64,000 nt of DNA from an uncultured Kangiella sp. (GTDB taxonomy: Bacteria > Pseudomonadota > Gammaproteobacteria > Enterobacterales > Kangiellaceae), in contig CANNDL010000006.1 in assembly GCA_947503435.1 (NCBI GenBank), positions 186,001 to 250,000 of the forward strand, written 5' to 3'. The translations under genes were made by a program, and so were the position numbers. The notes beneath the pieces were generated by a model. It made no database searches. It was not told the origin of the DNA and worked only from the letters and a program-made list of their open reading frames with translations. This document shows, piece by piece, positions 48,550 to 57,793 of this stretch (the first letter of the stretch is position 1; each line of letters starts with the position of its first letter).

Positions 48550-49797
48550 ATGAAATTACCTTTTTCCTTATTCGTTGGCCTGCGATATACCCGTGCAAAG
48601 CGTCGTGACCGTTTTATTTCGCTAATATCCATAATTTCAATGGTTGGTATCGCCTTAGGGGTAATGGTTTTAATTACCGTTATGTCGGTAATGAATGGTT
48701 TTGAGCGTGAGTTACGCGATCGAATTTTAGGCGTTTCGCCACATGTTTTAGTGCAAGACTATTCCGGCGAATTAAAAGATTGGCAGCAGGTCGAGAACAA
48801 AGTTAAAGAAAACCCGCAAATTCTAGGTGCATCACCTTATATTCAATCAGAAACCATGTATCGCCACTTAGGTTTAAGCCAAGTAGGTATTGTTCAAGGC
48901 GTTTTGCCTGAAAAGCTCTCTGAAGTATCGGTTGTACCAAGCAATATGATCGTTGGTGATATTACTGATTTAGAAAAAGGTAAATACAACATTGTGTTGG
49001 GAGCAAGTTTGGCTCGTCGATTGGCGGCCGGAATTGGCGATAAAGTTACACTTTTGGTACTGACTCAAACAAAAGTGAGTTTGGCTGGAGTAACACCAAG
49101 ACCTAAACGTTTTACCGTAGTAGGGATATTCGATACAAAATCAGAAGTCGATCAAGGTTTAGCGTTCGTGCATATGAGTGATGCGGCAAAGTTTTTACGC
49201 ATGAAAGATGGTGTTACAGCACTGCAACTTAAAACTGAAGATGTGATGCAAGCTTATGATACGGCTTTTATCGTTAGCGAAATGTTAGAAGGCGACTATA
49301 TGCTTTCTGATTGGACACGACAGCATAAGACGCTATTTAACGCCATTGATATGGAAAAGAAGATTATGTTTATTCTTCTGATTTTTATTATCGCTGTAGC
49401 AGCATTTAATATTGTCACTTCTCTAGTGATGTTGGTAAAAGAAAAGCAAGCTGATATTGCTATCTTAAGAACGCTTGGCGCGAGTCCTGGATCGATAATG
49501 AAAATCTTTATGACCTCTGGGGTTATTAATGGTTTTATTGGCACTTTAATCGGTGTTGTCTTAGGGATGTTACTGGCTACTTACTTACCGGATATTGTCA
49601 ATTGGATTGAAACGGTTTTCGGCGTTCGTGTATTCCCGCAAAACGTTTATTTTGTAAACTTCTTACCAACAGAATTAAAGCAATCAGATGTTATCCAAAT
49701 TGGCTTATGGGCCTTTTTAATAAGTGTATTAGCAACTATATATCCTTCATGGAAAGCATCCAGAACTCAACCAGCGGAGGCACTAAGGTATGAGTGA
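48550..49797 (+). CDS. lolC: Lipoprotein-releasing ABC transporter permease (LolC/LolE family)
   Basis: The 415-residue permease helps extract outer-membrane lipoproteins from the inner membrane. The start FVGLRYTRAKRRDRFISLIS is the classical LolC/E N-terminus. Helix 1 lies at about 24-45, a large periplasmic domain at 50-265, and helices at about 275-300, 318-345 and 378-400. The ABC coupling block is ADIAILRTLGASPGSIMKIF. It overlaps lolD by 8 bp. No lolE follows, so this could be a LolF-type permease working as a homodimer. Confidence 0.92.
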   Translation: MKLPFSLFVGLRYTRAKRRDRFISLISIISMVGIALGVMVLITVMSVMNGFERELRDRILGVSPHVLVQDYSGELKDWQQVENKVKENPQILGASPYIQSETMYRHLGLSQVGIVQGVLPEKLSEVSVVPSNMIVGDITDLEKGKYNIVLGASLARRLAAGIGDKVTLLVLTQTKVSLAGVTPRPKRFTVVGIFDTKSEVDQGLAFVHMSDAAKFLRMKDGVTALQLKTEDVMQAYDTAFIVSEMLEGDYMLSDWTRQHKTLFNAIDMEKKIMFILLIFIIAVAAFNIVTSLVMLVKEKQADIAILRTLGASPGSIMKIFMTSGVINGFIGTLIGVVLGMLLATYLPDIVNWIETVFGVRVFPQNVYFVNFLPTELKQSDVIQIGLWAFLISVLATIYPSWKASRTQPAEALRYE

Positions 49798-50479
49798 TAG
49801 TGCTATGAACAATTTAATAGAAGTTAGTAATTTGTGTCGCAGCTATAAAGATGGCGCCTTGCAAGTTGATGTATTGAATAAACTGAATTTCTCTATAGGC
49901 AAAGCCGAGCAGTTAGCCATTGTTGGCGCTTCTGGTTCTGGAAAAAGTACTTTGCTACATTTGATAGGTGCTTTAGACAAGCCGAATTCTGGTGAAGTCA
50001 TTATCAATGGGCAAAATATTCATAAACTATCTCGAAAAGCACAAGGAAACTTTCGTAATAAGCATATTGGGTTTGTGTACCAATTTCATCATCTGCTACC
50101 AGAGTTTACTGCACAAGAGAATGTCGCCATGCCATTGATTATTGCTGGCATGAATCGCGCTAGAGCATTAGCAGAAGCCGATAGTGTTATAGAGAAAGTT
50201 AGCTTATCTAATCGCAAATTACATAAACCATCAGAATTGTCTGGCGGAGAGCGTCAGCGAATAGCCTTTGCTCGCGCGATCGTGAACAAGCCATTGGTGG
50301 TATTAGCGGATGAACCTACGGGAAACTTAGATCATGCGACCGCTGACAGAGTATATGACTTAATGTGCGAGCTTAATCAAGAGTTAGGCACAAGCTTTGT
50401 CACCGTTACTCACGATTTAGAGCTTGCGGGAAAGATGCAGAGACAACTGAAGTTAGAAGATGGGGTTTTAAAAGGCTAA
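49790..50479 (+). CDS. lolD: Lipoprotein-releasing ABC transporter ATPase LolD
   Basis: LolD powers lipoprotein release. The 229 residues have Walker A GASGSGKSTLLHLIGALDKP, the Q-loop YQFHHLLPEFTAQENV, the signature LSGGERQRIAFARAI, Walker B VVLADEPTGNLD and the switch histidine VTHD. It overlaps lolC by 8 bp, and its stop abuts the stop of a convergent gene with no space for another permease. Confidence 0.95.
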   Translation: MSDSAMNNLIEVSNLCRSYKDGALQVDVLNKLNFSIGKAEQLAIVGASGSGKSTLLHLIGALDKPNSGEVIINGQNIHKLSRKAQGNFRNKHIGFVYQFHHLLPEFTAQENVAMPLIIAGMNRARALAEADSVIEKVSLSNRKLHKPSELSGGERQRIAFARAIVNKPLVVLADEPTGNLDHATADRVYDLMCELNQELGTSFVTVTHDLELAGKMQRQLKLEDGVLKG

Positions 50480-50851
50480 TTAATAGCCTCTTAGCTGAAA
50501 CTCCATAACATACTTGTAACTGCTAACACCTTTAATTGGTTTAAATGTCCACTTAGAAATAGCTTTGCTGGCTACTTCCTCGAATATACCTTTTGGGTGT
50601 GAGTCAATAACATTAAGATGCTTTACTTTACCGCTTTCAGAAAGATTAAATTCGAAAAAGACCCATCCTTCAGTATTTGATATTTGTGCTTTTCTCGGAT
50701 AGTGAGCCGGTACAGTTTTTAAAGGATATGCGGCTTGGTGCATAAAAGTTTCAACATCGGGAGATTTTCTTTTAGCGTAATTAGATGAGCCTGAAGTTGT
50801 ACAAGAAGTTATAAGAATAGCTGTAAATATTGTTAAAATAAGTTGTTTCAT
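50480..50851 (-). CDS. TonB C-terminal-domain lipoprotein
   Basis: The 123-residue product has a lipoprotein signal (LILTIFTAILITSC) followed, after about 25 residues, by a TonB C-terminal domain (AHYPRKAQISNTEGWVFFEF, AISKWTFKPIKG, YKYVMEFQL). There is no membrane-spanning TonB anchor or proline-rich spacer. The domain is closely similar to the one in the Sel1 protein at 11291-12619. It lies convergent with lolD, abutting it, and may be an accessory outer-membrane lipoprotein of unknown partner. Confidence 0.78.
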   Translation of the reverse strand: MKQLILTIFTAILITSCTTSGSSNYAKRKSPDVETFMHQAAYPLKTVPAHYPRKAQISNTEGWVFFEFNLSESGKVKHLNVIDSHPKGIFEEVASKAISKWTFKPIKGVSSYKYVMEFQLRGY

Positions 50852-50885
50852 ATTCCCTTATTAATTGTTGTAATTTGGGCTAAGT

Positions 50886-51449
50886 CTATTCTTTTTTAGA
50901 TTTGTCATCAAGGTGCAGAGTTTCTTTGATTTTTTCTTTCCAGCGTTCTTTGCGAGCTCGCCAAGCCATAACCACATGATAGCGCCAAGCCATTTGTATC
51001 GTGAAATAGCCTAGAATAGAGGCGACAACCCCGCAGATTAAGCAGCCGAGTAAAAAGGGCTTCCAAATAAGTATTAGTTCGTTCTGTAGCCATTCCATGG
51101 AAAGTTCAAATTCAAAAGGACTTTCCGGCGTGCCTAAGGTCCATGCTCCAACCTTATAAGCAAAATAAAACATTGGTGGAATGGTTAGCGGATTAGTAAT
51201 CCAACAAGTGGCTACTGATAAGGGTAAATTTGCTTTTAACCATATAGCTAAAGCTGCTGCGATGACCATTTGAAAGGGAACTGGGATAAATGCGCAGAAC
51301 AAACCAATTCCAATAGCTACTGAAGCTGAGTAGCGGTTTAGATGCCATAATTGAGGTTCATGCAACCAGTCACCAAAAACCCTTAAGAAGCGATTCTCTT
51401 TTATTTTCTTAGGATCGGGCGAGATCTTTTTAAAAAACTTGCGCGGCAT
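50886..51449 (-). CDS. DUF2062 membrane protein
   Basis: The 187-residue protein has a basic start (MPRKFFKKISPDPKKIKENR) and helices at about 40-60, 66-100 and 130-155. The family motifs are SVAIGIGLFCAFIPVPFQM and CWITNPLTIPPMFYFAYKVG. A charged C-terminus ends the chain. In Pseudomonas the same family member sits between lolE and comEC, and here it is likewise next to comEC. Its function is unknown; the start lies 54 bp from comEC in divergent orientation. Confidence 0.88.
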   Translation of the reverse strand: MPRKFFKKISPDPKKIKENRFLRVFGDWLHEPQLWHLNRYSASVAIGIGLFCAFIPVPFQMVIAAALAIWLKANLPLSVATCWITNPLTIPPMFYFAYKVGAWTLGTPESPFEFELSMEWLQNELILIWKPFLLGCLICGVVASILGYFTIQMAWRYHVVMAWRARKERWKEKIKETLHLDDKSKKE

Positions 51450-51503
51450 CTTCTATCAATATTACACTGTGTTGGTTAAAAACTATTCTAAACAAGGATT
51501 GTC

Positions 51504-53780
51504 ATGCTCAAATGGATTTTGGGCTTCCTGTTAGGCTGTTGTAGCATTTTTTGGTTAAGTGAGCCATTACCAAAATGGGGATGGCTGTTAATCTTAATAT
51601 TTGTCGCATTACTGATTGTCGTTTCAGGAAGGATTTATAATAAATCAATTTTAATTCGAAACTTTGGTCGAATTCTAATAGGATTTTGCATAGGCCTGTT
51701 ATGGCTTAATTTCCATTCTGAACTGCGTTTAAAGCAACGAATAAGTGAACCGCTACTTAAGCCTCATATTATAGAAGCCAAACTGGTTTCAATACCACAA
51801 ATTTATCATGAGTTGTTACAATTTAAAGTCGATGTAATTGCATCAGACTCACGGCTATTAGTTGGTAAGAAACTAAAAGTCAGTTGGTATCAATACCCGA
51901 AAAAGCTAGTCATTAACAATAGATTGCCTAAACTTGGAGAAACTTGGCAGTTTGTGGTCTCCGTTAAACCGATAGTTTCAGCACTAAATGTAGCCGGCTA
52001 TGACGCCGAAAAGCAGGCATTTATAGATAAAGTTAACGCAAAAGCAACCATTAAGAAAGATTCTGCGTTGAAGTTAAAATCCGCACCTACTATTTCTGTT
52101 GATAGCTTCAGGCAGTATTTATTTGAGGAACTGGCATCATTTGAAAATTCTGGAATCCTGCAAGCATTAATTATTGGTGAAAAATCATCTATAAACGAAG
52201 CTCAGAATCAAACCATACGGGCTTTAGGCATCAGCCATTTACTGGTGATATCGGGCCTACATATTAGCATTGTTGCTGGCATTGTTTTTTGGTTGAGCCT
52301 TAAGTTTTCCGTACATCTTAAGCGCATTGGATTATCGTTGACGCCGCTTTATTTGGCGGGAATGGCAAGTTTGCTTGCAGCATTACTTTATAGTGCTCTG
52401 GCTGGATTTTCGATTGCTACCCTACGTGCTTTATTGATGTGGGCAGCTGTGGTGATTTCAATTACATCAGCTAACGAAAGAAAAATGGGCTACAGCCTTG
52501 CACTAGCGATTCTCGTAATTCTGCTGTTGGATCCTTTGAGTTTATTGTCTTATGGATTCTGGTTAACTTTTGCCGCCATTGGCATTATCGCAATTGTACT
52601 CATGGGTAGAGTAAAACTATCAAGCAAATGGCTGTTGGGTGCAAAGATACAATGGAAAATTAGCCTTGGTATGGGTCTTTTGATTTGGTTTCTATTCCAG
52701 CAAATTAGTTTTGTAACTTTTGCTGTAAATTTAATATTAATTCCCTTGTTTAGTTTAATTATCTTGCCATTGGTGTTCGTAAGTTTATTGCCGTTACTGA
52801 TATTTGGCTCACGAATATTATTAGGTGCCGTTGATACTTTGATAAGCCAGTTTTTTGACTTTTTTAGTGCTGAATTTATTCAGAACCATAATTTCTTTGT
52901 CCACTCATACCTTGATGGCTCTATGTTAATAGCCTTAGCTATGGCATATGGATTATATGTGTTGCCACTAGGTAGATTGAAATGGCTGCCAATCGCTGCG
53001 ATAAGCAGCATAGCTTTATTGGCTAGTATAAAACCGCAATCCAATGACGATTATCGATTAGCAGTTTTTGATGTTGGTCATGGCTTAGCTAACCTGATTT
53101 ATAATGACCGGGTTGCAATACTTTATGATACAGGGTTTGCCAATCAAGGATTCTCTTATGCCGAAACCAGTATAATTCCTAGCCTAAGAAGTTTGGGTAT
53201 AGCTAAAATTGACTTGCTTGTTATTAGTCACGAAGATTTAGATCATTCTGGTGGCGTGGAGAAAATCAAAAATGCTTTCCCAGTGTTACAGATAATAGAT
53301 AGCAAAACTTGTTTGTCACAACAAGTTGTAAAGTTTCCAGATCTCGAATTAAATTTTTATTCTGCAAAAAATAAATACATCAATAAAAAAAATAATCAAT
53401 CCTGTGTCTTGCGAGCTAAAGCTAATAATCGAACCGTTTTATTGACTGGAGATATAGAAAAAAGTGCTGAAAGCTATTTATTAGAACAAGCTATAAATCT
53501 TCAGGCTGACATTTTGCTATCTCCACATCACGGTAGCAACACTTCGTCGACATATCCTTTTATCAAGACTATTGCAGCCAAACAGGTTATTCATTCAGCG
53601 AACCGGTTTAATCGATTTGGGTTTCCAAAGCCGAAAGTAGTTTCTCGCTATAAAGACATGGGCTATCAACAATTTTCGACCGCTTGTTCAGGAATGTTAA
53701 TGATTGATTTAAGTACGGGTGATATAAAAAAAATGCGCCATAAAAGGCGCATTTGGAGGTTAGAAGCTTGCCGTATTTAA
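51504..53780 (+). CDS. comEC: DNA internalisation channel ComEC/Rec2
   Basis: The 758-residue protein transports single-stranded DNA across the inner membrane in natural transformation. The N-terminal helices and OB-like region (1-190) precede the competence domain with LLVISGLHISIVAGIVFW (about 249) and several helices. A metallo-beta-lactamase domain (about 510-750) follows, with VFDVGHG, SHEDLDHSGG, LLTGDIEK and LLSPHHGSN. The usual VGQG is VGHG here. AAGGA precedes the ATG. The last bases overlap the stop of the convergent M20 gene by four. Confidence 0.92.
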   Translation: MLKWILGFLLGCCSIFWLSEPLPKWGWLLILIFVALLIVVSGRIYNKSILIRNFGRILIGFCIGLLWLNFHSELRLKQRISEPLLKPHIIEAKLVSIPQIYHELLQFKVDVIASDSRLLVGKKLKVSWYQYPKKLVINNRLPKLGETWQFVVSVKPIVSALNVAGYDAEKQAFIDKVNAKATIKKDSALKLKSAPTISVDSFRQYLFEELASFENSGILQALIIGEKSSINEAQNQTIRALGISHLLVISGLHISIVAGIVFWLSLKFSVHLKRIGLSLTPLYLAGMASLLAALLYSALAGFSIATLRALLMWAAVVISITSANERKMGYSLALAILVILLLDPLSLLSYGFWLTFAAIGIIAIVLMGRVKLSSKWLLGAKIQWKISLGMGLLIWFLFQQISFVTFAVNLILIPLFSLIILPLVFVSLLPLLIFGSRILLGAVDTLISQFFDFFSAEFIQNHNFFVHSYLDGSMLIALAMAYGLYVLPLGRLKWLPIAAISSIALLASIKPQSNDDYRLAVFDVGHGLANLIYNDRVAILYDTGFANQGFSYAETSIIPSLRSLGIAKIDLLVISHEDLDHSGGVEKIKNAFPVLQIIDSKTCLSQQVVKFPDLELNFYSAKNKYINKKNNQSCVLRAKANNRTVLLTGDIEKSAESYLLEQAINLQADILLSPHHGSNTSSTYPFIKTIAAKQVIHSANRFNRFGFPKPKVVSRYKDMGYQQFSTACSGMLMIDLSTGDIKKMRHKRRIWRLEACRI

Positions 53781-55105
53781 TTTTGCTGAGAATTCATATA
53801 ATCCAGAGTTAACCGCGTTAAAGCTTCAACACCATATTTCATACCGGCCTCATCAACATAAAAGTCTGGAGTATGGTGAGCACCAATACTTGCACCATTT
53901 GCATCAAGTGGTTTTCCACCGAGGAAAAAGAATAAACCAGGAACTTCGTTGGCGAAAAACGAAAAATCCTCAGCTCCGGTGATCGGCTTAATGATATTTA
54001 CTTGATTCACTACGGATTCAAGCGTTGGCATCATTTGTTCAGTTAAAGACTTATTGTTAAAGGTTACTGGGTAATTTGAAGAGTAGGGGATCTTAACTTC
54101 TACATCGGCACCCATACTTTCACCAATTAATTTAGCTTTTTCGGTAATAAGTTTACGAGTTATTTTCTTATCGTTTTGGCTAAATGTTCTTACTGTGCCT
54201 AACATTTCTAATTTTTCAGGAATAATATTTGAACGAACTCCACCATGAATAGAGCCGATGGTGACTACCGCAGGACGTTGAGTTAAATTCATATGACGGC
54301 TAACCACAGTTTGTAAACCGTTGATGATTTGTGCACTGGTGACAATAGGGTCAACACTGTTCCATGGTGTTGAGCCGTGGGATTGTTTGCCATTAATGAT
54401 AATTTTCATATCATCAACCCCAGCCATAATTCCTTCTGGCTTAACACCAATAGTACCAATATCCATTCCAGAACTGATGTGCAATCCGAAAATTACGTCT
54501 ACTTGAGGGTTTTTAAGAACGCCTTCTTTGACCATTAATTCTGCTCCGCCTTCTTCACCAGCAGGAGCACCTTCTTCGGCAGGCTGAAAAATAAATTTAA
54601 CTGTGCCATTTAAATCTTTTTGCATTCCAGTAAGAATTTCGGCAACCCCCATTAAAATAGCCACATGAGTGTCATGACCGCAAGCATGCATCACTGGAAC
54701 TTGCTCGCCGTTGTATTCTGCGATAACTTTTGAGGCGAAATCTACAGGAGCGCGTTCTTTAACAGGCAGCGCATCCATGTCTGCGCGTAGGGCAACAACC
54801 GGACCAGGCTTCGCACCTTCTAAAATGGCAACTACACCAGTATGCGCTACGTCTGTTTGAACTTTCAAACCAAGCGATTTCAAATGCTTTGTGATGTATT
54901 TTGCAGTCTCAAATTCTCGGTTAGAAAGTTCGGGGTTTTCGTGAATATGGCGTCGCCAATCAATCACTTTGCTTTCTATTTGACTGGACTTTTCTTTAAG
55001 CAGTTGATCTAAAGCAGGTGCTTCAGCGTTAACTGATAAAGGAGTAAATAGGCTAGCGAAGATTAATGAATAGCTTAGTTTTTGTTTGATTTTTGTTGAT
55101 ATCAT
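53777..55105 (-). CDS. Secreted M20-family amidohydrolase
   Basis: From the ATG at 55105 (a good signal peptide, KLSYSLIFASLFTPLSVNAEA) the product has 442 residues; an ATG five codons earlier is possible. M20D metal ligands are visible in MHACGHDTHVAILMG, IFQPAEEGAPAGEEGG and HHTPDF, and GAEDFSFF is the family's C-terminal block. Relatives hydrolyse N-acyl amino acids or hippurate-like amides. Periplasmic location suggests scavenging of acylated amino acids or peptides. Confidence 0.9.
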   Translation of the reverse strand: MISTKIKQKLSYSLIFASLFTPLSVNAEAPALDQLLKEKSSQIESKVIDWRRHIHENPELSNREFETAKYITKHLKSLGLKVQTDVAHTGVVAILEGAKPGPVVALRADMDALPVKERAPVDFASKVIAEYNGEQVPVMHACGHDTHVAILMGVAEILTGMQKDLNGTVKFIFQPAEEGAPAGEEGGAELMVKEGVLKNPQVDVIFGLHISSGMDIGTIGVKPEGIMAGVDDMKIIINGKQSHGSTPWNSVDPIVTSAQIINGLQTVVSRHMNLTQRPAVVTIGSIHGGVRSNIIPEKLEMLGTVRTFSQNDKKITRKLITEKAKLIGESMGADVEVKIPYSSNYPVTFNNKSLTEQMMPTLESVVNQVNIIKPITGAEDFSFFANEVPGLFFFLGGKPLDANGASIGAHHTPDFYVDEAGMKYGVEALTRLTLDYMNSQQN

Positions 55106-55180
55106 TGTCAGTTCTAACATCCATAATTGAACGAAAGTACTAACTGTGCCTTTTTTGAGCTTGAATTGCAATGGAGCTGC

Positions 55181-55205
55181 AAAAAAGGCTGCATCAGCAG
55201 CCTTT
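55181..55205 (-). terminator. fadE terminator
   Basis: On the minus strand GGCTGC / GCAGCC with a TGAT loop is followed by six T residues, 20 bp after the fadE stop. It separates fadE from the M20 gene. Confidence 0.85.
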
Positions 55206-55224
55206 GGTTTAACTATAGAAATTC

Positions 55225-57636
55225 TTATTTGTTAAAGGTTGAACTCATTTCATCTTTAGAGAAATCATCAACGTTTATGACTTCCAATCGAGCATCTTCT
55301 GCATTGATGACTAACTGCAATTCATCTTGGCTAATCAACCCTTCATCAAATGCTTCTTTTGCAAAACTGATAACTTGATGATTAGATGGTTTTTTACCTA
55401 ATGCTGCTGAAAATTTAGCGACCACAGGCTCCATTTCTAATTGCAAGCGTAGCGCTTTATCGACCTTGAAAAGGTTACTAAACTCAGATTCAGACTTAAA
55501 GATGCCATGAGTAAGCTCTTCTCGCATAGCTTCAGGTTGCTGTAATTCTTTAGCAACTTTACGACCAAGCTTGTCTGAAGGTGCTGACAATGGAAGGCCT
55601 AACGGGAAAACTACTAAGCGCAACAACTTGCCCATCCAGCTGATTGGGAAGTTGCGCAACACACCGTCCGCCGCCATTTGAGTTTCGTATAAGCAATGCT
55701 CGATGGCCCACTGAACTACGTGATTATCATGTTCGGGGCGCCCTTTATCTTCAAAATGTTTTAACACAGAAGTAGCAATGTATAAGTTACTAAGCATATC
55801 TCCTAAACGACCAGAAATAGACTCTCGACGTTTCAATTCGCCGCCAAGAACACCCATGGTAACGTCTGACAAGAAAGCTAAGGCGCTACTAAATCGAGTT
55901 ATTCTTTGATAATAACGTCCGGTAAAATCAGCTTGTGGTTTTCGCACGAATAGGCTTGCTGTTAATCCTAACCAAAAGGTGCGGACTTTGTTACTAGCAG
56001 CAAAACCTATATGTGCGAATAACGCTTTGTCAAAGTCTTTAATGGCTTGTTCTTTATTTTCATTCTGGCTGGCATCAATAAGCTTTAAGACATAGGGATG
56101 GCAGCGGATAGAGCCCTGACCATAGATAATTAAGCTACGGGTTAGGATATTGGCACCTTCGACAGTAATCGATATCGGGGCGCCTTGATAAGCTCTCCCT
56201 AAGTAGTTTTTCGGACCCATCATCACCGCTTTACCACCATGAATATCCATACCATCAATGGCACAATCTTGAGCGAGTTTGGTGGTGTGGCACTTCACAA
56301 TTGCCGAGGCAACCGATGGTTTCTCTCCCGAGTCTATACCGGCCGCCGTAAAACTGCGGACCGCATCAATCATATAGGTTTTACCGGCGATACGAGCCAG
56401 GGCTTCCATGACTCCTTCCATATAGCCAACAGGTACTTTAAATTGACGGCGAATGCGAGCATAGGCGCCAGTGGTATAAGCAACCATTTTTGCACCGCCG
56501 GTAGCGCCTGAGGGTAATGAAATCGCTCGACCTGCGGATAAGCAATCCACTAGCATGCGCCAGCCTTGCCCAGCCATTTTTTCGCCACCAATAATATAAT
56601 CAAGAGGGACAAATACATCTTCACCTTTAGTAGGACCATTTTGAAATGGAGTGCTTAATGGGTAGTGGCGACGACCAATCTCTACACCATCCGTATCCGT
56701 TGGAATTAATGCGCAAGTAATCCCCAACTCTTTTTTCTCGCCAATTAGGCCATCTGGATCATACATCTTAAAGGCTAATCCTAGTAATGATGCCACTGGC
56801 GCTAGGGTGATATAGCGCTTATTCCAATTTAATTTTAGACCTACGACTTCTTCACCATTCCATTGGCCTTTGCATACAACGCCGGAATCTGGAATCCCTC
56901 CAGCGTCAGAGCCCGCTTCAATAGCAGTTAAAGCAAAGCAGGGAACTTCTTCTCCAGTAGCTAATCGTGGTAAGTAGTGTTTTTTCTGCTCTTCTGTTCC
57001 ATAATGCATAAGCAGCTCTGATGGTCCAAGAGAGTTAGGGACAGAAACAATACTGCCAACAGTTGCGCTTAACGAGTTAATCTTGGTTAATACTTGAGAT
57101 TGTGCGTAAGAAGAAAAACCTAAGCCACCGTATTCTTTAGGGATAATGAAACTAAAGAATCCTTTGTCCTTAATAAATTGCCATAGTTCAGGGGGTAAAT
57201 CACGATCTACATTAGTAATTTGCCACTCATTGATCATGGAGCACAGTTCTTCAGTGGGTCCATTAATAAAGGCTTCTTCTTCTGCGCTTAGTGAAGCTCT
57301 GGGGATATTATGAAACCTTTTCCAATTTGGTTTACCAGCAAACACCTCTTGTTCCCACCAAACCGTTCCGGCATCAAGTGCTTCTTGCTCAGTATCGGAA
57401 ATCTTCGGCATAACACCTTTAAAAGTTTCTAGTAATTTGCCAGCAATAGGGCGACGAATAGCAGGTAAATTCAATGGAATTATTACTAAAAGTGCGATGA
57501 GCCAATGAATATAGGGAACAGAATACTGAAAGCCCCAAATAAGCAGTATTGCAACAATAACTAGAGAAGATGTTTTGAGCCCTGCACGGTGATAGAGCAA
57601 AGCACTGATTGTTAGAATTAAAATAAGAGTTAGCAT
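55225..57636 (-). CDS. fadE: Acyl-CoA dehydrogenase FadE
   Basis: FadE is the membrane-associated first enzyme of fatty acid beta-oxidation. The 803 residues are near E. coli's 814. The N-terminal hydrophobic segments (2-70) precede DUF1974-type and dehydrogenase parts with PKEYGGLGFSSYAQSQVL, ALTAIEAGSDAGGIPDSG and DIHGGKAVMMGPKNYLGRAY. The C-terminal half is the family's extra domain. A FadR-like site overlaps the promoter region just upstream. Confidence 0.96.
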   Translation of the reverse strand: MLTLILILTISALLYHRAGLKTSSLVIVAILLIWGFQYSVPYIHWLIALLVIIPLNLPAIRRPIAGKLLETFKGVMPKISDTEQEALDAGTVWWEQEVFAGKPNWKRFHNIPRASLSAEEEAFINGPTEELCSMINEWQITNVDRDLPPELWQFIKDKGFFSFIIPKEYGGLGFSSYAQSQVLTKINSLSATVGSIVSVPNSLGPSELLMHYGTEEQKKHYLPRLATGEEVPCFALTAIEAGSDAGGIPDSGVVCKGQWNGEEVVGLKLNWNKRYITLAPVASLLGLAFKMYDPDGLIGEKKELGITCALIPTDTDGVEIGRRHYPLSTPFQNGPTKGEDVFVPLDYIIGGEKMAGQGWRMLVDCLSAGRAISLPSGATGGAKMVAYTTGAYARIRRQFKVPVGYMEGVMEALARIAGKTYMIDAVRSFTAAGIDSGEKPSVASAIVKCHTTKLAQDCAIDGMDIHGGKAVMMGPKNYLGRAYQGAPISITVEGANILTRSLIIYGQGSIRCHPYVLKLIDASQNENKEQAIKDFDKALFAHIGFAASNKVRTFWLGLTASLFVRKPQADFTGRYYQRITRFSSALAFLSDVTMGVLGGELKRRESISGRLGDMLSNLYIATSVLKHFEDKGRPEHDNHVVQWAIEHCLYETQMAADGVLRNFPISWMGKLLRLVVFPLGLPLSAPSDKLGRKVAKELQQPEAMREELTHGIFKSESEFSNLFKVDKALRLQLEMEPVVAKFSAALGKKPSNHQVISFAKEAFDEGLISQDELQLVINAEDARLEVINVDDFSKDEMSSTFNK

Positions 57637-57670
57637 TTTTCTTCCTTAAACTTCTATATCTCTCGAGTAT

Positions 57671-57687
57671 ATCACATCGTACCAGTT
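57671..57687 (-). promoter_or_regulatory. Candidate FadR operator upstream of fadE
   Basis: On the minus strand AACTGGTACGATGTGAT matches the consensus I recall for FadR (AGCTGGTCCGAYNTGTT) at most positions. It lies 35-51 bp before the fadE start codon. Whether this organism has FadR is not visible here. Confidence 0.5.
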
Positions 57688-57793
57688 GTTTAAGTAGATA
57701 TTTCGCTCAGTTTAAGTGCTAACTACTTGAACTTATAAGGACTTTATAAGAATATAGACGGGTTGAGATAAAACTATAATTTGAGGAGCCCCT

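Noticed and set aside
50480-50851. Remnant of lolE after lolD
   Set aside because: The stretch encodes a complete convergent TonB-C lipoprotein, and no reading frame resembles a Lol permease.
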